Counted from the first letter of the stretch, positions 1-9,441 are shown. The stretch is 64,000 nucleotides of DNA from Acidimicrobiales bacterium (GCA_035547835.1 DASZTW010000018.1:23619-87618), one strand, 5' to 3'. Made by a program: numbers and translations. Notes: generated by a model from the sequence alone, not told the origin.

Positions 1-191
1 GCGGGCTGCTGGTGTGGATGCTGGTCGAGAAAGTGCTGGGTCACGCCATCGGCACGCGCCCGGCGCTCGTCACCGGGGTGCTGTTGGTGATCGTGTCGGT
101 TCAGTTCCTGTCGTTCGGGCTCTTGGCGGAGCTGATGGTGCACCTCGGCCGGCGGCGCTCGGTCGACGCCGTCGTCGACGTCAATGGCTGA
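1..191 (+). CDS. Glycosyltransferase family 2, C-terminal end (partial)
   Basis: This is the last 62 codons of a gene that begins before the window, read in frame 3 and ending at TGA 189-191. The visible part has two hydrophobic stretches (around GLLVWML and VTGVLLVIVSVQFLSFGLLAEL) and then a basic, polar end. This layout is typical of the C-terminal membrane pair of polyprenyl-phosphate glycosyltransferases of the DPM1/GtrB type, which load a sugar onto a lipid carrier at the inner face of the membrane. The catalytic domain lies outside the window, so the assignment rests on the tail alone. It overlaps the next gene by 8 bp, suggesting translational coupling. Confidence 0.6.
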   Translation, partial: GLLVWMLVEKVLGHAIGTRPALVTGVLLVIVSVQFLSFGLLAELMVHLGRRRSVDAVVDVNG

Positions 192-927
192 GCCTTCGGG
201 CGACGCGCCGCTCTCGCTCCGGGCTTCGTTGCGCTGGCCGCTGATCCGCCGCGCCATCGAGACGTGCGCGCCGGCCACGTGCCTGGAGATCGGCTGCGGA
301 CAAGGCGCGATGGGCACGCGTCTCGCTCGTTTGACGCGCTCGTACCTGGCGGTCGAGCCGGACCAGCAGTCTCACGAGGTGGCTGCCGCGCGCCTGGGCG
401 CCGTTGGTGGGCAAGTGCTGCACGGCTCGACCGAACTCGTGCCCGCCGGGTCCCGGTACGACTTGGTGTGCGCGTTCGAGGTCCTCGAGCACATCGACGA
501 CGACCGTGCGGCCGTCGCCGAGTGGGTGGAGCTGGTCGTGCCGGGCGGGCACCTGCTCGTGTCGGTGCCGGCCTGGCCCGAGCGGTTCGGCCCCACCGAT
601 GTCGCGGTCGGCCACTTCCGGCGCTACCGCCCCGACGGGCTCGCCGAGGTCCTGCGCAGCGCCGGCCTGGAGCCGGTGTCGAGCGCGCTGTACGGCTGGC
701 CGCTCGGCAACCTGCTCGAAGCGACGCAGAACCGCATGTTCCGCGGCACCGAGCCCGAGCCCGAGGAGACCGCTGCGCGCACCGCCCGCTCGGGGCGGCT
801 CCATCAACCGCGCAGCCGCGTGCGGGCGACGCTCACCGGCCTCGCTGTGCGGCCCTTCATCGGCCTGCAACGGTTGGCGCCGTCGCGCGGCACGGGCATC
901 GTCGCGCTGGCCCGGAGATTGGACTGA
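184..927 (+). CDS. Class I SAM-dependent methyltransferase
   Basis: A 247-residue soluble protein. Motif I (LEIGCGQG, about residues 35-42) is the SAM-binding loop, followed by an acidic strand end (VEPD) and the motif-IV-like CAFEVLEHIDDD. This is the pattern of UbiE/Methyltransf_11 small-molecule methyltransferases. The segment VGHFRRYRPDGLAEVL is common in methyltransferases found next to GT2 genes in polysaccharide loci. The start ATG lies inside the end of the preceding glycosyltransferase, so the two are probably one operon and the substrate may be a lipid-linked sugar. The substrate cannot be read from the sequence. Confidence 0.85.
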   Translation: MAEPSGDAPLSLRASLRWPLIRRAIETCAPATCLEIGCGQGAMGTRLARLTRSYLAVEPDQQSHEVAAARLGAVGGQVLHGSTELVPAGSRYDLVCAFEVLEHIDDDRAAVAEWVELVVPGGHLLVSVPAWPERFGPTDVAVGHFRRYRPDGLAEVLRSAGLEPVSSALYGWPLGNLLEATQNRMFRGTEPEPEETAARTARSGRLHQPRSRVRATLTGLAVRPFIGLQRLAPSRGTGIVALARRLD

Positions 928-1017
928 GCTACCCGCAGGCGCTGATGTCGCGGCGCCCCGCGCCGCCCCCTGCCGGTCGCTCGACGCCGATCGTGCGCGG
1001 GCGCGCCGCGCGGGTGC

Positions 1018-2028
1018 TCACTCGCTCGCAGGTATGTCGTCCGGCTCGTCGCGGCCGGGGTCGACCGCCTCGCCGAGCGGGCCGTCGGTGTCGTCGCCAC
1101 GAAGGCCGGTCAGCACGACCACGGAAGTGATGGCCATACCGATCAGGATCGCCACCCGCTCGGCCGCCACCGCGGCCACCGCGGTGACCGCACGGAGATC
1201 GACGACGGCGCCGATTGCGCCGGCCAGCAGCTCGCGGATGCCGAGTCCCGCCGGGAAGATCCCGATGGCGGTGGAGAGGATCACCGAGCCGGCCAACGCG
1301 ACGGCCTGCGCCGCGCTCACGTGGAAGCCCAGCATCGCGAAGCCGAGTGCGATGCTGCCGGCGCTGACGCCCACCGTCAGCAGCTCGACCCACACGAGGC
1401 GTCCGAGGTGGCGAGACGCTTCCCTGGCGTCGTTGCGAAGGAGGCTCCGCCACAGCGCGAGCAGCGTGGCGAGCCCGATCACCAGCAGCACGATGCCGGC
1501 CACGAGGCGCTCGTCGGTGGCCGCCAACAACGCACCGATGGCGAGGCAACCGACGCCGACCCAGGCCAGGCCGGCGGCCGCGTTGGCGAACAGCGCGCGC
1601 TTGTACGTGCTGCCGAGCTGGCGCATCGCCTGGGTGCGGATCGCCACGCCTCCGGGGAGCGGGAGCAAGTTCGCCGCTATCGACAGCACGGTGAGGCGCA
1701 GCGCGGCCGGCCACCCGACCTGGTGCCCGGCGACCGCGGCGGCAGCGCGGTATTCGGCCGCGTTGACGGCGACGGTCAGCGGCGTGGCCACCAAGGCGAG
1801 CACGAGGAACGCCCAGAGGTGGAAGTGGACGCCCCCTTTCAGGGACTCGAACGACACCGCGGAGATCACCACGAACAGGACCAGCGCGCCGATGAGCAGC
1901 CAGCGTCTGGCGCTGGGCGACGAGGTGTGCCGATTGAGCGCGTCTTCGAGCCGCAACAGCTTCGCCTTGGCGCGGTCGAGCCGACCGGTCGGCGCCGGTG
2001 GGGCAGACGTCGGGGCGGGTTCGGTCAT
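1018..2028 (-). CDS. UPF0104 / lysylphosphatidylglycerol-synthase-like integral membrane protein
   Basis: A 336-residue polytopic membrane protein with about eight hydrophobic helices, including LLIGALVLFVVISAVSF near the N-terminus. The segment LPLPGGVAIRTQAM, followed later by FPAGLGIRELLAGAIGA, is the paired glycine-rich signature of the LPG_synthase_TM (UPF0104) family. Members act as lipid flippases or as the membrane half of aminoacyl-PG synthases. No soluble aminoacyltransferase domain is attached. I chose ATG 2028; a GTG at 2118 in the same frame would add 30 polar residues and is possible. It is transcribed divergently from the glycosyltransferase at 2143. A role in moving a lipid-linked precursor in this glycosylation block is inference. 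Confidence 0.75.
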   Translation of the reverse strand: MTEPAPTSAPPAPTGRLDRAKAKLLRLEDALNRHTSSPSARRWLLIGALVLFVVISAVSFESLKGGVHFHLWAFLVLALVATPLTVAVNAAEYRAAAAVAGHQVGWPAALRLTVLSIAANLLPLPGGVAIRTQAMRQLGSTYKRALFANAAAGLAWVGVGCLAIGALLAATDERLVAGIVLLVIGLATLLALWRSLLRNDAREASRHLGRLVWVELLTVGVSAGSIALGFAMLGFHVSAAQAVALAGSVILSTAIGIFPAGLGIRELLAGAIGAVVDLRAVTAVAAVAAERVAILIGMAITSVVVLTGLRGDDTDGPLGEAVDPGRDEPDDIPASE

Positions 2029-2142
2029 CGCGCTCGGTTCGGTGGCGGTGGCGTCGACGCGCACATCCGGCTCGCCGGCAGGGCGCGGCGAAGCCCCCGT
2101 CGGGAGCTGGTCGGCCACGCGGCAATAGTAGGTTCCGCCGCC

Positions 2143-3276
2143 ATGCGAGCCGTCCTGTTCGGCACTTACCAGGCCGCCACCCATCCCCGGGTCGCGGTGC
2201 TGGCCGAGGGGCTGCGGGCGCACGGCATCGACGTGACCGAGTGCAACGAGCCGCTCGGCATCGACACCGCCGGGCGGGTCGCGATGCTGCAACAGCCGTG
2301 GCGGTTGCCCCTGCTCGCCTGGCTGATCGCCCGGGCATGGCTGCGCCTGGCGCGCCGCCGTCGGGCGCTCGGGCGGCCCGACCTGGTCATCGTGCCGTAT
2401 CTCGCGCACTTCGACGTCCACCTCGCGCGCGCTCTCTTCCGTCGCTCGGTGGTGGTGCTCGACCACCTCGTCAGCGCGAGCGACACGGCCCGCGACCGTG
2501 GCGCGACCGGCGGCGTGAAGCTGTGGGCGTTGTCCCGACTCGACGGCGCGGCCCTGGCGGCGGCCGACGTCGCGATCGTCGACACGGCCGAGCACCGCGA
2601 TTTCGTCCCTGCCCGGCACCGCTCGAAAGCGGTGGTCGTCCCCGTCGGCGCGTCGAAGATGTGGTTCGACGCCGGCGCGGCGGCCCCGGGGGCAGCTCCC
2701 GACCCCAACCCGCTGCGTGTGATCTTCTTTGGGCTGTACACGCCGCTCCAAGGCGCACCGGTGATCGCACAGGGCATCCGCCGCGCATCGGGCGCCGACT
2801 TGCGCGTCACGATGGTCGGGTCGGGCCAGGACCGGCCGGAGGCCGAGCGGCTGCTCACCGGCGACCAGCGGGTCGAGTGGATCGACTGGGTCGAGGCCGA
2901 CGAGCTTCCCGCGGTCGTCGCCGCCCACGACGTGTGCCTCGGCGTGTTCGACACCGGGCCGAAAGCCCAGCGGGTGGTGCCGAACAAGGTGTACCAGGGC
3001 GCGGCGGCCGGCTGTGTGGTGGTCACGTCGGACACCGCACCCCAGCGCCGTGCGTTCGGCGACGCGGCGCTCTACGTGCCCGCGGGCGACCACCGTGAGC
3101 TGGGTCGGGTGCTCGCCGACCTCGCCGCGGATCGCGGCGAGGTGAGCCGACGACGCCGCGCGGCCGCAGACGCCGCCGCGGCCCGCTTCGCGCCCGCCAT
3201 GGTGGTCGTGCCGCTGCTGGATGCACTGCCGGGCGCCGGCGCTCGCGTACCCTCGTCGGGTGCCCGGAAGCCCTGA
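2143..3276 (+). CDS. Glycosyltransferase (GT4-like, GT-B fold)
   Basis: A 377-residue protein. The N-terminal half (MRAVLFGTYQAATHPRV, later DLVIVPYLAHFDV) looks like the acceptor domain of a GT-B enzyme. The C-terminal half has the donor-domain pattern VIFFGLYTPLQGAPVIAQGI, then VTMVGSGQDRPEAE, VEWIDWVEADELP and VPNKVYQGAAAGCVVVTSD. The last of these corresponds to the region that normally holds the E-x7-E motif, here degenerate. It probably transfers a sugar from a nucleotide donor to a cell-surface glycan or lipid. The start follows a short divergent promoter region. The acceptor and sugar are unknown. Confidence 0.75.
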   Translation: MRAVLFGTYQAATHPRVAVLAEGLRAHGIDVTECNEPLGIDTAGRVAMLQQPWRLPLLAWLIARAWLRLARRRRALGRPDLVIVPYLAHFDVHLARALFRRSVVVLDHLVSASDTARDRGATGGVKLWALSRLDGAALAAADVAIVDTAEHRDFVPARHRSKAVVVPVGASKMWFDAGAAAPGAAPDPNPLRVIFFGLYTPLQGAPVIAQGIRRASGADLRVTMVGSGQDRPEAERLLTGDQRVEWIDWVEADELPAVVAAHDVCLGVFDTGPKAQRVVPNKVYQGAAAGCVVVTSDTAPQRRAFGDAALYVPAGDHRELGRVLADLAADRGEVSRRRRAAADAAAARFAPAMVVVPLLDALPGAGARVPSSGARKP

Positions 3277-4762
3277 CACTGCGCGTCCCTCCGCGTCGAG
3301 TCTCGAGCCCGCAGCTGCGGCCGATGGGATGGGCGGTCGGGCTCGCCGCGGCGCCCCGGACCTGCACCCCCCGGCCGACTTGCGGGGGTGGCTGACCCTC
3401 GGATCGTGGGTCGTGTTCGCGGCCGGTCTCGTGCGCGCCATGTGGGTGTCGTTGGGTCACGACTTCCGCAAGGAGCGCCTCGTCGCCGACCAGGCGTCGT
3501 TCGTGGCGCAGGCGCTGAGCATCGCGTACGACCGCGACTTGTCGATCACGCAGGTCGACGTCAACCGCTGGGTGCAGCTCGATTGGGCCCACAACGGCAT
3601 GAACGGGCTGTACTTCCAGCGCTTCCACGACGGCTGGGCGTATGCGAAGCCGTACGGCTACTCGGTCTGGTTGGCGCCGTTCATGCGGGTGTTCGGCCCG
3701 GCGCGCGGTGTGGCCATCGCCAACCTCACCTTGTTCGTCTTGACGGCGGCCGCCCTGATCTGGCTGTTGCGGCGCCGCTACGACGGGCCCGCGGTGCCGC
3801 TTGTCGCCGGGGCGTTCTTGCTGGTCACGAACGCAATGCTGTACCTGTTCCCGGTCGGGCCCGAGCTGTTCTACCTGTGCCTGACCGCGCTGTTCTTCGT
3901 GGTCGCGTGGTACGCGATCGAACGACAGTCGCTGTGGCCGGCGCTGGTCGCCGTCGTGATCGCCAGCGTGCTCGTGTCCGAGAAGGCGTCGATCGCGCTG
4001 ATCCTCGTGCCGGCGCTCGTGTACGTGCTCGTACGCCTCCGTGGTTGGGGCCCACGCGCCGCCGTGGTGGTGCTCGGTGCGGTCGTGTTCGCCGGCGCCG
4101 TCTTCCCGTACTGGCACTACAGCGAGGGCAAGAGCTTCACGCCGTACGGCGGCGAGCGGTACTACGCCCTCAACGGCCGGATGCCGTTCGAGCCCGGATC
4201 GGTCTACCTGCGCGCCAAGTCCGACGAGGTCGTGTCGGTGCACTACTCCACCAAGTCGTTGACGCAACGCCCGCAGGACAAGGGCTGGGCGATCCTCTAC
4301 TACGTCATCGGGGAGCACACCGGCCTGCTGGTGTACATGCCGATCGCGCTGTTCATCGTGCTGCTCGCGCTGTTCGACTTGCGAAGATCGAACTGGTTCA
4401 GCCGCACCGCGTTGATCGGTCTCGGCTTGTACGTGTTGTTCTACGTGTTGCTGTTCCCCCGCAACACGTACGGCGGCGGGCAGGCCATCGGCAATCGGTA
4501 CTTCCTCCAGATCAGTCCCGTCGTGATCGCGGTGGCCGTCGGTTCGGGCATCCGCGCAGCCCGTCTTGCGTGGGCGGGGTTGCTCGGGCTCGTGTTGCCG
4601 ATCGTGTTGCTGTGGCCGCAGCTGTACTCGCCGCACGACGACCTCTACAAGATCTACCGGACGAGCCCGGCCCAACGGTTGTTGCTGTACGAGTCGCACG
4701 TGTCGACCACGTACTTCTTCCACCCGCCACCGCCACCGCCGAAACCCCCATCGAGCGGCTAG
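3260..4762 (+). CDS. Multispanning membrane protein, possible GT-C-type glycosyltransferase
   Basis: About 500 residues with a cytoplasmic Pro/Ala-rich N-terminus, then roughly ten hydrophobic helices. A long extracytoplasmic loop lies in the first third (LGHDFRKERLVADQASFVAQALSIAYDRDL and onward). That loop starts with charged residues just after helix 1, as in GT-C enzymes (PMT/ArnT-like) that use polyprenyl-phosphate sugars. It ends with a short proline run. GTG 3260 is chosen as start because the sequence before it (from ATG 3221) is uncharacteristic; it overlaps the preceding glycosyltransferase by 17 bp. The GT-C assignment is by topology and context only, so treat it as a membrane protein of uncertain function. 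Confidence 0.6.
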   Translation: MPGSPDTARPSASSLEPAAAADGMGGRARRGAPDLHPPADLRGWLTLGSWVVFAAGLVRAMWVSLGHDFRKERLVADQASFVAQALSIAYDRDLSITQVDVNRWVQLDWAHNGMNGLYFQRFHDGWAYAKPYGYSVWLAPFMRVFGPARGVAIANLTLFVLTAAALIWLLRRRYDGPAVPLVAGAFLLVTNAMLYLFPVGPELFYLCLTALFFVVAWYAIERQSLWPALVAVVIASVLVSEKASIALILVPALVYVLVRLRGWGPRAAVVVLGAVVFAGAVFPYWHYSEGKSFTPYGGERYYALNGRMPFEPGSVYLRAKSDEVVSVHYSTKSLTQRPQDKGWAILYYVIGEHTGLLVYMPIALFIVLLALFDLRRSNWFSRTALIGLGLYVLFYVLLFPRNTYGGGQAIGNRYFLQISPVVIAVAVGSGIRAARLAWAGLLGLVLPIVLLWPQLYSPHDDLYKIYRTSPAQRLLLYESHVSTTYFFHPPPPPPKPPSSG

Positions 4763-4960
4763 TTGCGCTCGGCGGGGTCGCTCCGAGCTTGTTGATGGTG
4801 GGGGGTGAGTTGTCGAAGACCCACAGCCTCACCCGGAGGCTCACCTCACCGGCGGATCACCCAATTCCATCCCGCGCCGGGCAACGTCCCCGCTCGTCAC
4901 AGCGAGTGGTGTGTCTGGCACGACGCCAGTTGCCGGCGGCCAGCCGCGGCGGGAGCTTCG

Positions 4961-5944
4961 CTACGGGCGATGGAACAGGTCGAGCAGTCGCTCCGCCGCG
5001 GCGACGGGCGACTCGGATCCGGTCTCGACTGCTGTCTCCGCGCCGGCCAGCGCCGCCGCGACATCGGGGTCGGCGCGGAAGCGGTCGGTCAACGCCTCGG
5101 TGACCTCGCTCCACAGCCAGGCCCGGCCCTGATGGGCCCGCACCTCGTCGAGCTCGCCGCTCGATTGCAGTTCGGCGTGCGACGCGGCGAGGGTGTCCCA
5201 CACCTCGTCGATGCCGGTCTCCTCGGTCGACGACACGAGCAGCGCCGTGGGCGAGATCGAGCGGCGGTGCGGGCGCAAGAGTTGAAGCGCCTTGTTGTGG
5301 TCGGCACATGCGTGGCGCGCTGCGGCAGCGAGGTCGCCGTCGGCTTTGGTGACCAACACCAGGTCGGCGAGCTCCATGATCCCGCGCTTGATGCCTTGCA
5401 GCTCGTCGCCGCCGCCGGGCGAGACCAGCAGCACGAACAGGTCGACGAGGTCGGCCACGGCCAGCTCGCTCTGGCCGACCCCGACCGTCTCGACCAGCAC
5501 GACGTCGAACCCGGCTGCTTCGCACAGCAGCATGGCTTCGCGGGTGCGTCGGGCCACCCCGCCGAGAGTCCGGCCCGCGGGCGAGGGCCGGATGAAAGCC
5601 CGCGGGTCGCGCGCCAGCCGTCCCATGCGGGTCTTGTCACCCAGGATCGAACCGCCCGAGCGCTGGCTCGACGGGTCGACGGCCAGCACGGCCACCTGGT
5701 GTCCCGCCGCGGTGAGGTGGGTGCCGAAGGCCTCGATGAACGTCGACTTGCCGACGCCGGGCGCGCCCGAGATGCCCACGCGCACGGCCTTGCCGGTGCC
5801 GGCGATCACCCGGCTCATGAGATCGTTGGCATCCCTGCGGTGGTCGGGACGGCGTGACTCGACCAGGGTGATGGCCCGTGCCAGCGCCCGCCGGTCGCCT
5901 GCGACAACCCCCTTGGCGAGGGCGTCGACGTCAGGTGCAGCCAT
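4961..5944 (-). CDS. meaB: Methylmalonyl-CoA mutase-associated GTPase MeaB
   Basis: A 327-residue G3E-family P-loop GTPase of the MeaB/ArgK group. The Walker A motif is GAPGVGKST, preceded by RVGISG. The family signature VLAVDPSSQRSGGSILGDKTRM follows, then VETVGVGQSE (Walker B region) and LVLVTKADGDL (base recognition). It also has the basic N-terminal helix and the C-terminal dimerisation arm. MeaB loads and protects the adenosylcobalamin cofactor of methylmalonyl-CoA mutase. The mutase gene lies 4 kb away on the same strand (10174-12333), so the pair is functionally linked though not adjacent. ATG 5944 is taken as start because upstream codons are arginine-rich and lack family similarity. 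Confidence 0.95.
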   Translation of the reverse strand: MAAPDVDALAKGVVAGDRRALARAITLVESRRPDHRRDANDLMSRVIAGTGKAVRVGISGAPGVGKSTFIEAFGTHLTAAGHQVAVLAVDPSSQRSGGSILGDKTRMGRLARDPRAFIRPSPAGRTLGGVARRTREAMLLCEAAGFDVVLVETVGVGQSELAVADLVDLFVLLVSPGGGDELQGIKRGIMELADLVLVTKADGDLAAAARHACADHNKALQLLRPHRRSISPTALLVSSTEETGIDEVWDTLAASHAELQSSGELDEVRAHQGRAWLWSEVTEALTDRFRADPDVAAALAGAETAVETGSESPVAAAERLLDLFHRP

Positions 5945-6090
5945 GGACGGCGAGTGTATGCGGGCGGCCATCCGGGCCCGGTCGGCCCCGTCCCTTCCCC
6001 GTCCCTTCCTCAGAACTGAGTGGGGATCTGGTCGCCGGGTCAGCCGGTTCTCCCCCTGTTCGGTGCTGTCGGGGGTGGCCGAAGTGGGCG

Positions 6091-7632
6091 TCAGCGGCGG
6101 GGTTCTCGGCGGGTGACGACGCCCATGGGGGTGATGGCCTCGCCGGTGAGGGTTCGTTCGGCGTGGCGCATGTGCCACTCGAGCAACTGGCCTCGCAGGT
6201 CGGCCAGGACGGGCGCGTACGCCGGGTCCGCGGACACGTCGTTGAGCTGGTCGGGATCGGTGTCGAGGTCGTACAGCACCGACGTGCCGTCGGCGACGTG
6301 GACGTACTTGTGGCGGCGTGTACGCAGCACGTCGAGGTTGCAGTCCTCCTGCGTGAGCCCCGGGCGGCCGGCCAACAGCATGGCGAGACCTTCACGGAAG
6401 TCCCACTGCACATGGGCTGCGTCGCGCCACCCCCCGGCGAGGTGGGGGGACTCGCCGTGCAGGAACGGTTGGAGCGGGTGCCCGTCGCACTGCAACGGGA
6501 CGTCGGCACCCATCGCCGTCAGGATCGTCGGCATCACGTCGACAGCCTCGGTGAACGCGTCGATCCGGGTGCCGCGCGCCGTGTCGGCGGCGGGCCGGGG
6601 GTCGGCCACGAGCATCGGCACGTGGTAGCTCTCGTCGAACCAGCCGAGCTTCTCGGTGAACCAGTGGTCGCCGAGCTGGTCACCGTGGTCCGACGTGAGC
6701 ACCACCACGGTGTCGTCGGCCGCGCCGATGGCGTCGAGGTGGTCGAAGAGGCGACCGAGGTGGTGGTCGACCTCGGTCATGGTGCCCCAGTACGTGGCGC
6801 GTAGCTGGCGCAGCTCGCGCTCGTCGGGCGCGCCGAACAACTGGGCGGCGAGGCCGAGCACCGGGTGCGCCGCCAGTTCGGCGTCGCGGTCGGGATGGCG
6901 ACGGAAGGCGGGGCCGTCGGCGGGGTCGTAGCGGTCGTGGTAGCCCTCCGCCGCACGATGGGGCGGGTGCGGCCGCAAGTACGCGCCGTGCACGAACCAC
7001 GGCGCCTCGCCCCGATCCGCGCGGTGGCGGTCGATCCACTCGATGATCGAGTCGGTGAGGAAGGCGGACTCGCTCAGCTCGGCCGGGAAGCGCGCCGGCG
7101 CCCATGAGGTGGCGTGCTCGCTGGCGCCGGGGTAGTCGGGTATCGGCTCGTACAGTTCCATCGGGTCGTCGGAGACGTCGACGCCGTGTTCGCCGAGCCA
7201 GGCCGCCCAGGTGTCACGCGTGTCGCCCCGGAGGCGGACCACCTCGGTGAAGCCCGGCAGCACCGACTCGTAGTCGAACAGTCGGGGGTCGGTCGGGTCG
7301 GTGACGGTGCGCGGGTCGACCGATGTATCCGTGTAGCCGAACAGCACGGGGTCATAGCCGACCTTGGCGGCTTCGAGGGCGACGTTGGTGAATCGGGCGT
7401 CGAGCGGGGTGCCGTTGTTCACCGACCGGTGGTTCATCAGGTACATGCCGGTGTGGAGCGAGGCCCGGCTGGGACCGCACGGGGCCGTCGATGCCCAGTG
7501 GTTCGCGAACAGCACGCCCCGTGCCGCGAGCCGGTCGAGGTTCGGGGTCTCGACGACCGGATGTCCCAGCGCGGAGAGGCAGTCGCCGCGCCACTGGTCG
7601 ACGGTGATGAACAACACGTTCGGGCCGGGCAC
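6091..7632 (-). CDS. Sulfatase (formylglycine-dependent)
   Basis: A 513-residue protein of the alkaline-phosphatase/sulfatase superfamily. The N-terminus NVLFITVDQWRGD provides the first metal-binding aspartate. C52-G-P-S-R56 matches the C-x-P-x-R motif in which the cysteine is oxidised to formylglycine by a separate enzyme. VVLTSDHGDQLGDHWF carries the second metal site. There is no signal peptide, so it is probably cytosolic and acts on a sulfate (or phosphonate) ester; the substrate cannot be told. The start is GTG 7632. It is followed 146 bp later by meaB on the same strand, without obvious functional connection. The 288 bases upstream (7633-7920) hold no gene I can support. Confidence 0.9.
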   Translation of the reverse strand: MPGPNVLFITVDQWRGDCLSALGHPVVETPNLDRLAARGVLFANHWASTAPCGPSRASLHTGMYLMNHRSVNNGTPLDARFTNVALEAAKVGYDPVLFGYTDTSVDPRTVTDPTDPRLFDYESVLPGFTEVVRLRGDTRDTWAAWLGEHGVDVSDDPMELYEPIPDYPGASEHATSWAPARFPAELSESAFLTDSIIEWIDRHRADRGEAPWFVHGAYLRPHPPHRAAEGYHDRYDPADGPAFRRHPDRDAELAAHPVLGLAAQLFGAPDERELRQLRATYWGTMTEVDHHLGRLFDHLDAIGAADDTVVVLTSDHGDQLGDHWFTEKLGWFDESYHVPMLVADPRPAADTARGTRIDAFTEAVDVMPTILTAMGADVPLQCDGHPLQPFLHGESPHLAGGWRDAAHVQWDFREGLAMLLAGRPGLTQEDCNLDVLRTRRHKYVHVADGTSVLYDLDTDPDQLNDVSADPAYAPVLADLRGQLLEWHMRHAERTLTGEAITPMGVVTRREPRR

Positions 7633-7920
7633 GCGGCGAAGGTAGCAGCGCTGCGTGTCGGCGCCTCGGTGACACCTGCTCGGGCTAGAGGCGCCGCATC
7701 CGGACGAACGTAGCCCGCTGAGGTGGTCAGGAGCCGTGGCGGGCGACGCGGCGGAGCACCCGCGGTGCGACCCCGGGAACGGAGAGCGGCGTACGCGACG
7801 ACTCGCCTACGGCAGCGGCCTTGTTGTCACTGGTTCTCCTCCCACGGGTCGAAGCAGGCCACGCCGAGACGGGTCAGGGGTGCGAGCAGTCAGGCCGAGG
7901 CGCTCCCGGGCCCGATGTGG

Positions 7921-9372
7921 TCAGGGTGCCACCGGGGTGATGCGCACGGTGGCGGTCTGCGAGGGCCACTGGGGGTTGCTGAACACGGTGCCGGGGAGGC
8001 CTCCGGCGGTCTGCAGCAGCACCCACAGGCGGCCTTGCGCCGAGTACTCCTGGTACGGGTTCGCGGGGCCGAGATCGACGCTGGTGTGGAGACGGCCCTG
8101 CGCGTCGGCCTGCGCGGTGGTGCGGTGGGTGCCGGTGCGGTCGATCGTGGTCACGGTGAGCCGCTGGCCGGGCTGGTAGTAGCCGGCCGTGGTCACCTCG
8201 CCTCGGCCGCTGCCGGTGAGGGTGAAGCCGTCGCGGTTGGCGTCGCGCAGCTCGCTGAACTCGAGGTGGGTGCGGGCCACGTGCACGTTCCATCCCCACA
8301 GCGAGTAGGTGGGATCCGCGGTGCGGTACGTGTACGCGCTGGGCGCGGGGGTCGGGTTGGCGAAGAGCTCCATCAGCGGCGGGAGCAGCTGGCGGAGGTC
8401 GCGCTGCCAGTAGTACCAGTTGTGGCCGCCGGGCCCGTAGTCGTCCCACACGTGTGCGATGCCGAGCGCGGTGAGCTTGTGGTCGAGGTTCACGTTCATC
8501 ATGTGCACGCCGGCCTCGATCGGGTCGCCGAGGCCACCGTCGGGGCCGCCGGGCAGCCCGTTGCCCGATTTCAACGTGATCGAGGTGCCGCGCAGGTTCT
8601 CGGCGATGTCCCACGGGTTGTGGTCGCGCCAGCGGATCTCGTCGGTGAGGCGCAGGCCCATGCCGTAGTTGATGTGGCCGTTGGCGTCGGGTTGGTCGGC
8701 GAGGGGCCACACGAGCGGCACGTTGGTGTCGACGGCGCCGGAGAAGCCGGCGGTGGAGCTGAACAGGTCGGGGTGGCGGGCTGCGTAGCCCACGGCGCCG
8801 CCGCCGCCCATCGAGAGGCCGGCGATCGCCCGCTCGGCGCGGGTGGCGATGGTGCGGTAGTGCCCGTCGATCCAGGGGAGCAGTTGGTCGATGTGGTAGG
8901 TCTCCCACATCGGGGGCCCGAACGCGCCGTTGTTGTACCAGTTCATGTAGCCGTTGCCGGGCCCGGTGTCGGGCATCACCACGATCACGGGGTAGTCGGC
9001 CGTGATGGCTGCGGCGGCGCCCTTGTCGGTCCAGTCGAGGTACGACCCGCCGCCGCCGTGCAGGAGGTACAGCACGGGGTACCGCGTGGTGCCGGACGTG
9101 TCGTAGCCCTTGGGCACCAGCACCCGCACGCGGGTGGCGCTCGACAGCGCGGGTGTGGTGAAGGTGAGCTGGGTGAGGCGGTCGCTGAGGTGTTGGGTGT
9201 TGGTGAGGGTGAGGTCGTCGGGCCCGAGCTGTGGGGCCGCAGTCCAGCCGGTGTTGGTGGCGGGCGGCGCGGCGGCGGCGACGCTCGCGTCGGCACCCGC
9301 GGGCGCGGCGAGCACTGTGGCGAGCAGCACGGCGGTGAGCAGGCTGACGAGGCTCAGTGGCGCACGGCGCAT
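7921..9372 (-). CDS. Secreted esterase of the antigen-85/EstA (PF00756) type
   Basis: About 483 residues beginning with a clear signal peptide (MRRAPLSLVSLLTAVLLATVLAAPAGADA). The mature part has an alpha/beta-hydrolase core: RYPVLYLLHGGGGSYLDW (oxyanion region), VIVVMPDTG, the nucleophile elbow GLSMGGGG, and the catalytic-histidine region PGGHNWYYW. This is the order seen in the esterase-D/mycolyltransferase family. A C-terminal beta-rich extension of about 120 residues follows. I prefer ATG 9372 because it has a purine-rich GGGGGA 6 bases upstream and starts directly at the signal peptide; ATG 9405 would add 11 residues. It follows the TetR gene in the same direction with a palindromic operator between them, so it is probably the regulated target. 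Confidence 0.85.
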   Translation of the reverse strand: MRRAPLSLVSLLTAVLLATVLAAPAGADASVAAAAPPATNTGWTAAPQLGPDDLTLTNTQHLSDRLTQLTFTTPALSSATRVRVLVPKGYDTSGTTRYPVLYLLHGGGGSYLDWTDKGAAAAITADYPVIVVMPDTGPGNGYMNWYNNGAFGPPMWETYHIDQLLPWIDGHYRTIATRAERAIAGLSMGGGGAVGYAARHPDLFSSTAGFSGAVDTNVPLVWPLADQPDANGHINYGMGLRLTDEIRWRDHNPWDIAENLRGTSITLKSGNGLPGGPDGGLGDPIEAGVHMMNVNLDHKLTALGIAHVWDDYGPGGHNWYYWQRDLRQLLPPLMELFANPTPAPSAYTYRTADPTYSLWGWNVHVARTHLEFSELRDANRDGFTLTGSGRGEVTTAGYYQPGQRLTVTTIDRTGTHRTTAQADAQGRLHTSVDLGPANPYQEYSAQGRLWVLLQTAGGLPGTVFSNPQWPSQTATVRITPVAP

Positions 9373-9410
9373 GGCGTCCCCCAGGTGGCGCGGTGAGGCG
9401 GTCATCGAGG

Positions 9411-9430
9411 CACTTAGTGTTCACTAAGTG
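9411..9430. promoter_or_regulatory. Palindromic operator, probable TetR-binding site
   Basis: Two 9-bp arms, CACTTAGTG and CACTAAGTG, are perfect inverted repeats separated by TT. The site is AT-rich compared with its surroundings. It lies 11 bp after the TetR stop codon and 38 bp before the preferred start of the esterase. This is the size and symmetry expected of a TetR-family operator. Binding by the adjacent TetR protein and repression of the esterase are inferred from position. Confidence 0.7.
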
Positions 9431-9441
9431 TGGTGCGCGCG

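Noticed and set aside
7633..7920. Small gene between the sulfatase and the esterase
   Set aside because: Open frames here are Arg-rich and continue as shadows of the esterase; no ribosome-binding site or domain.
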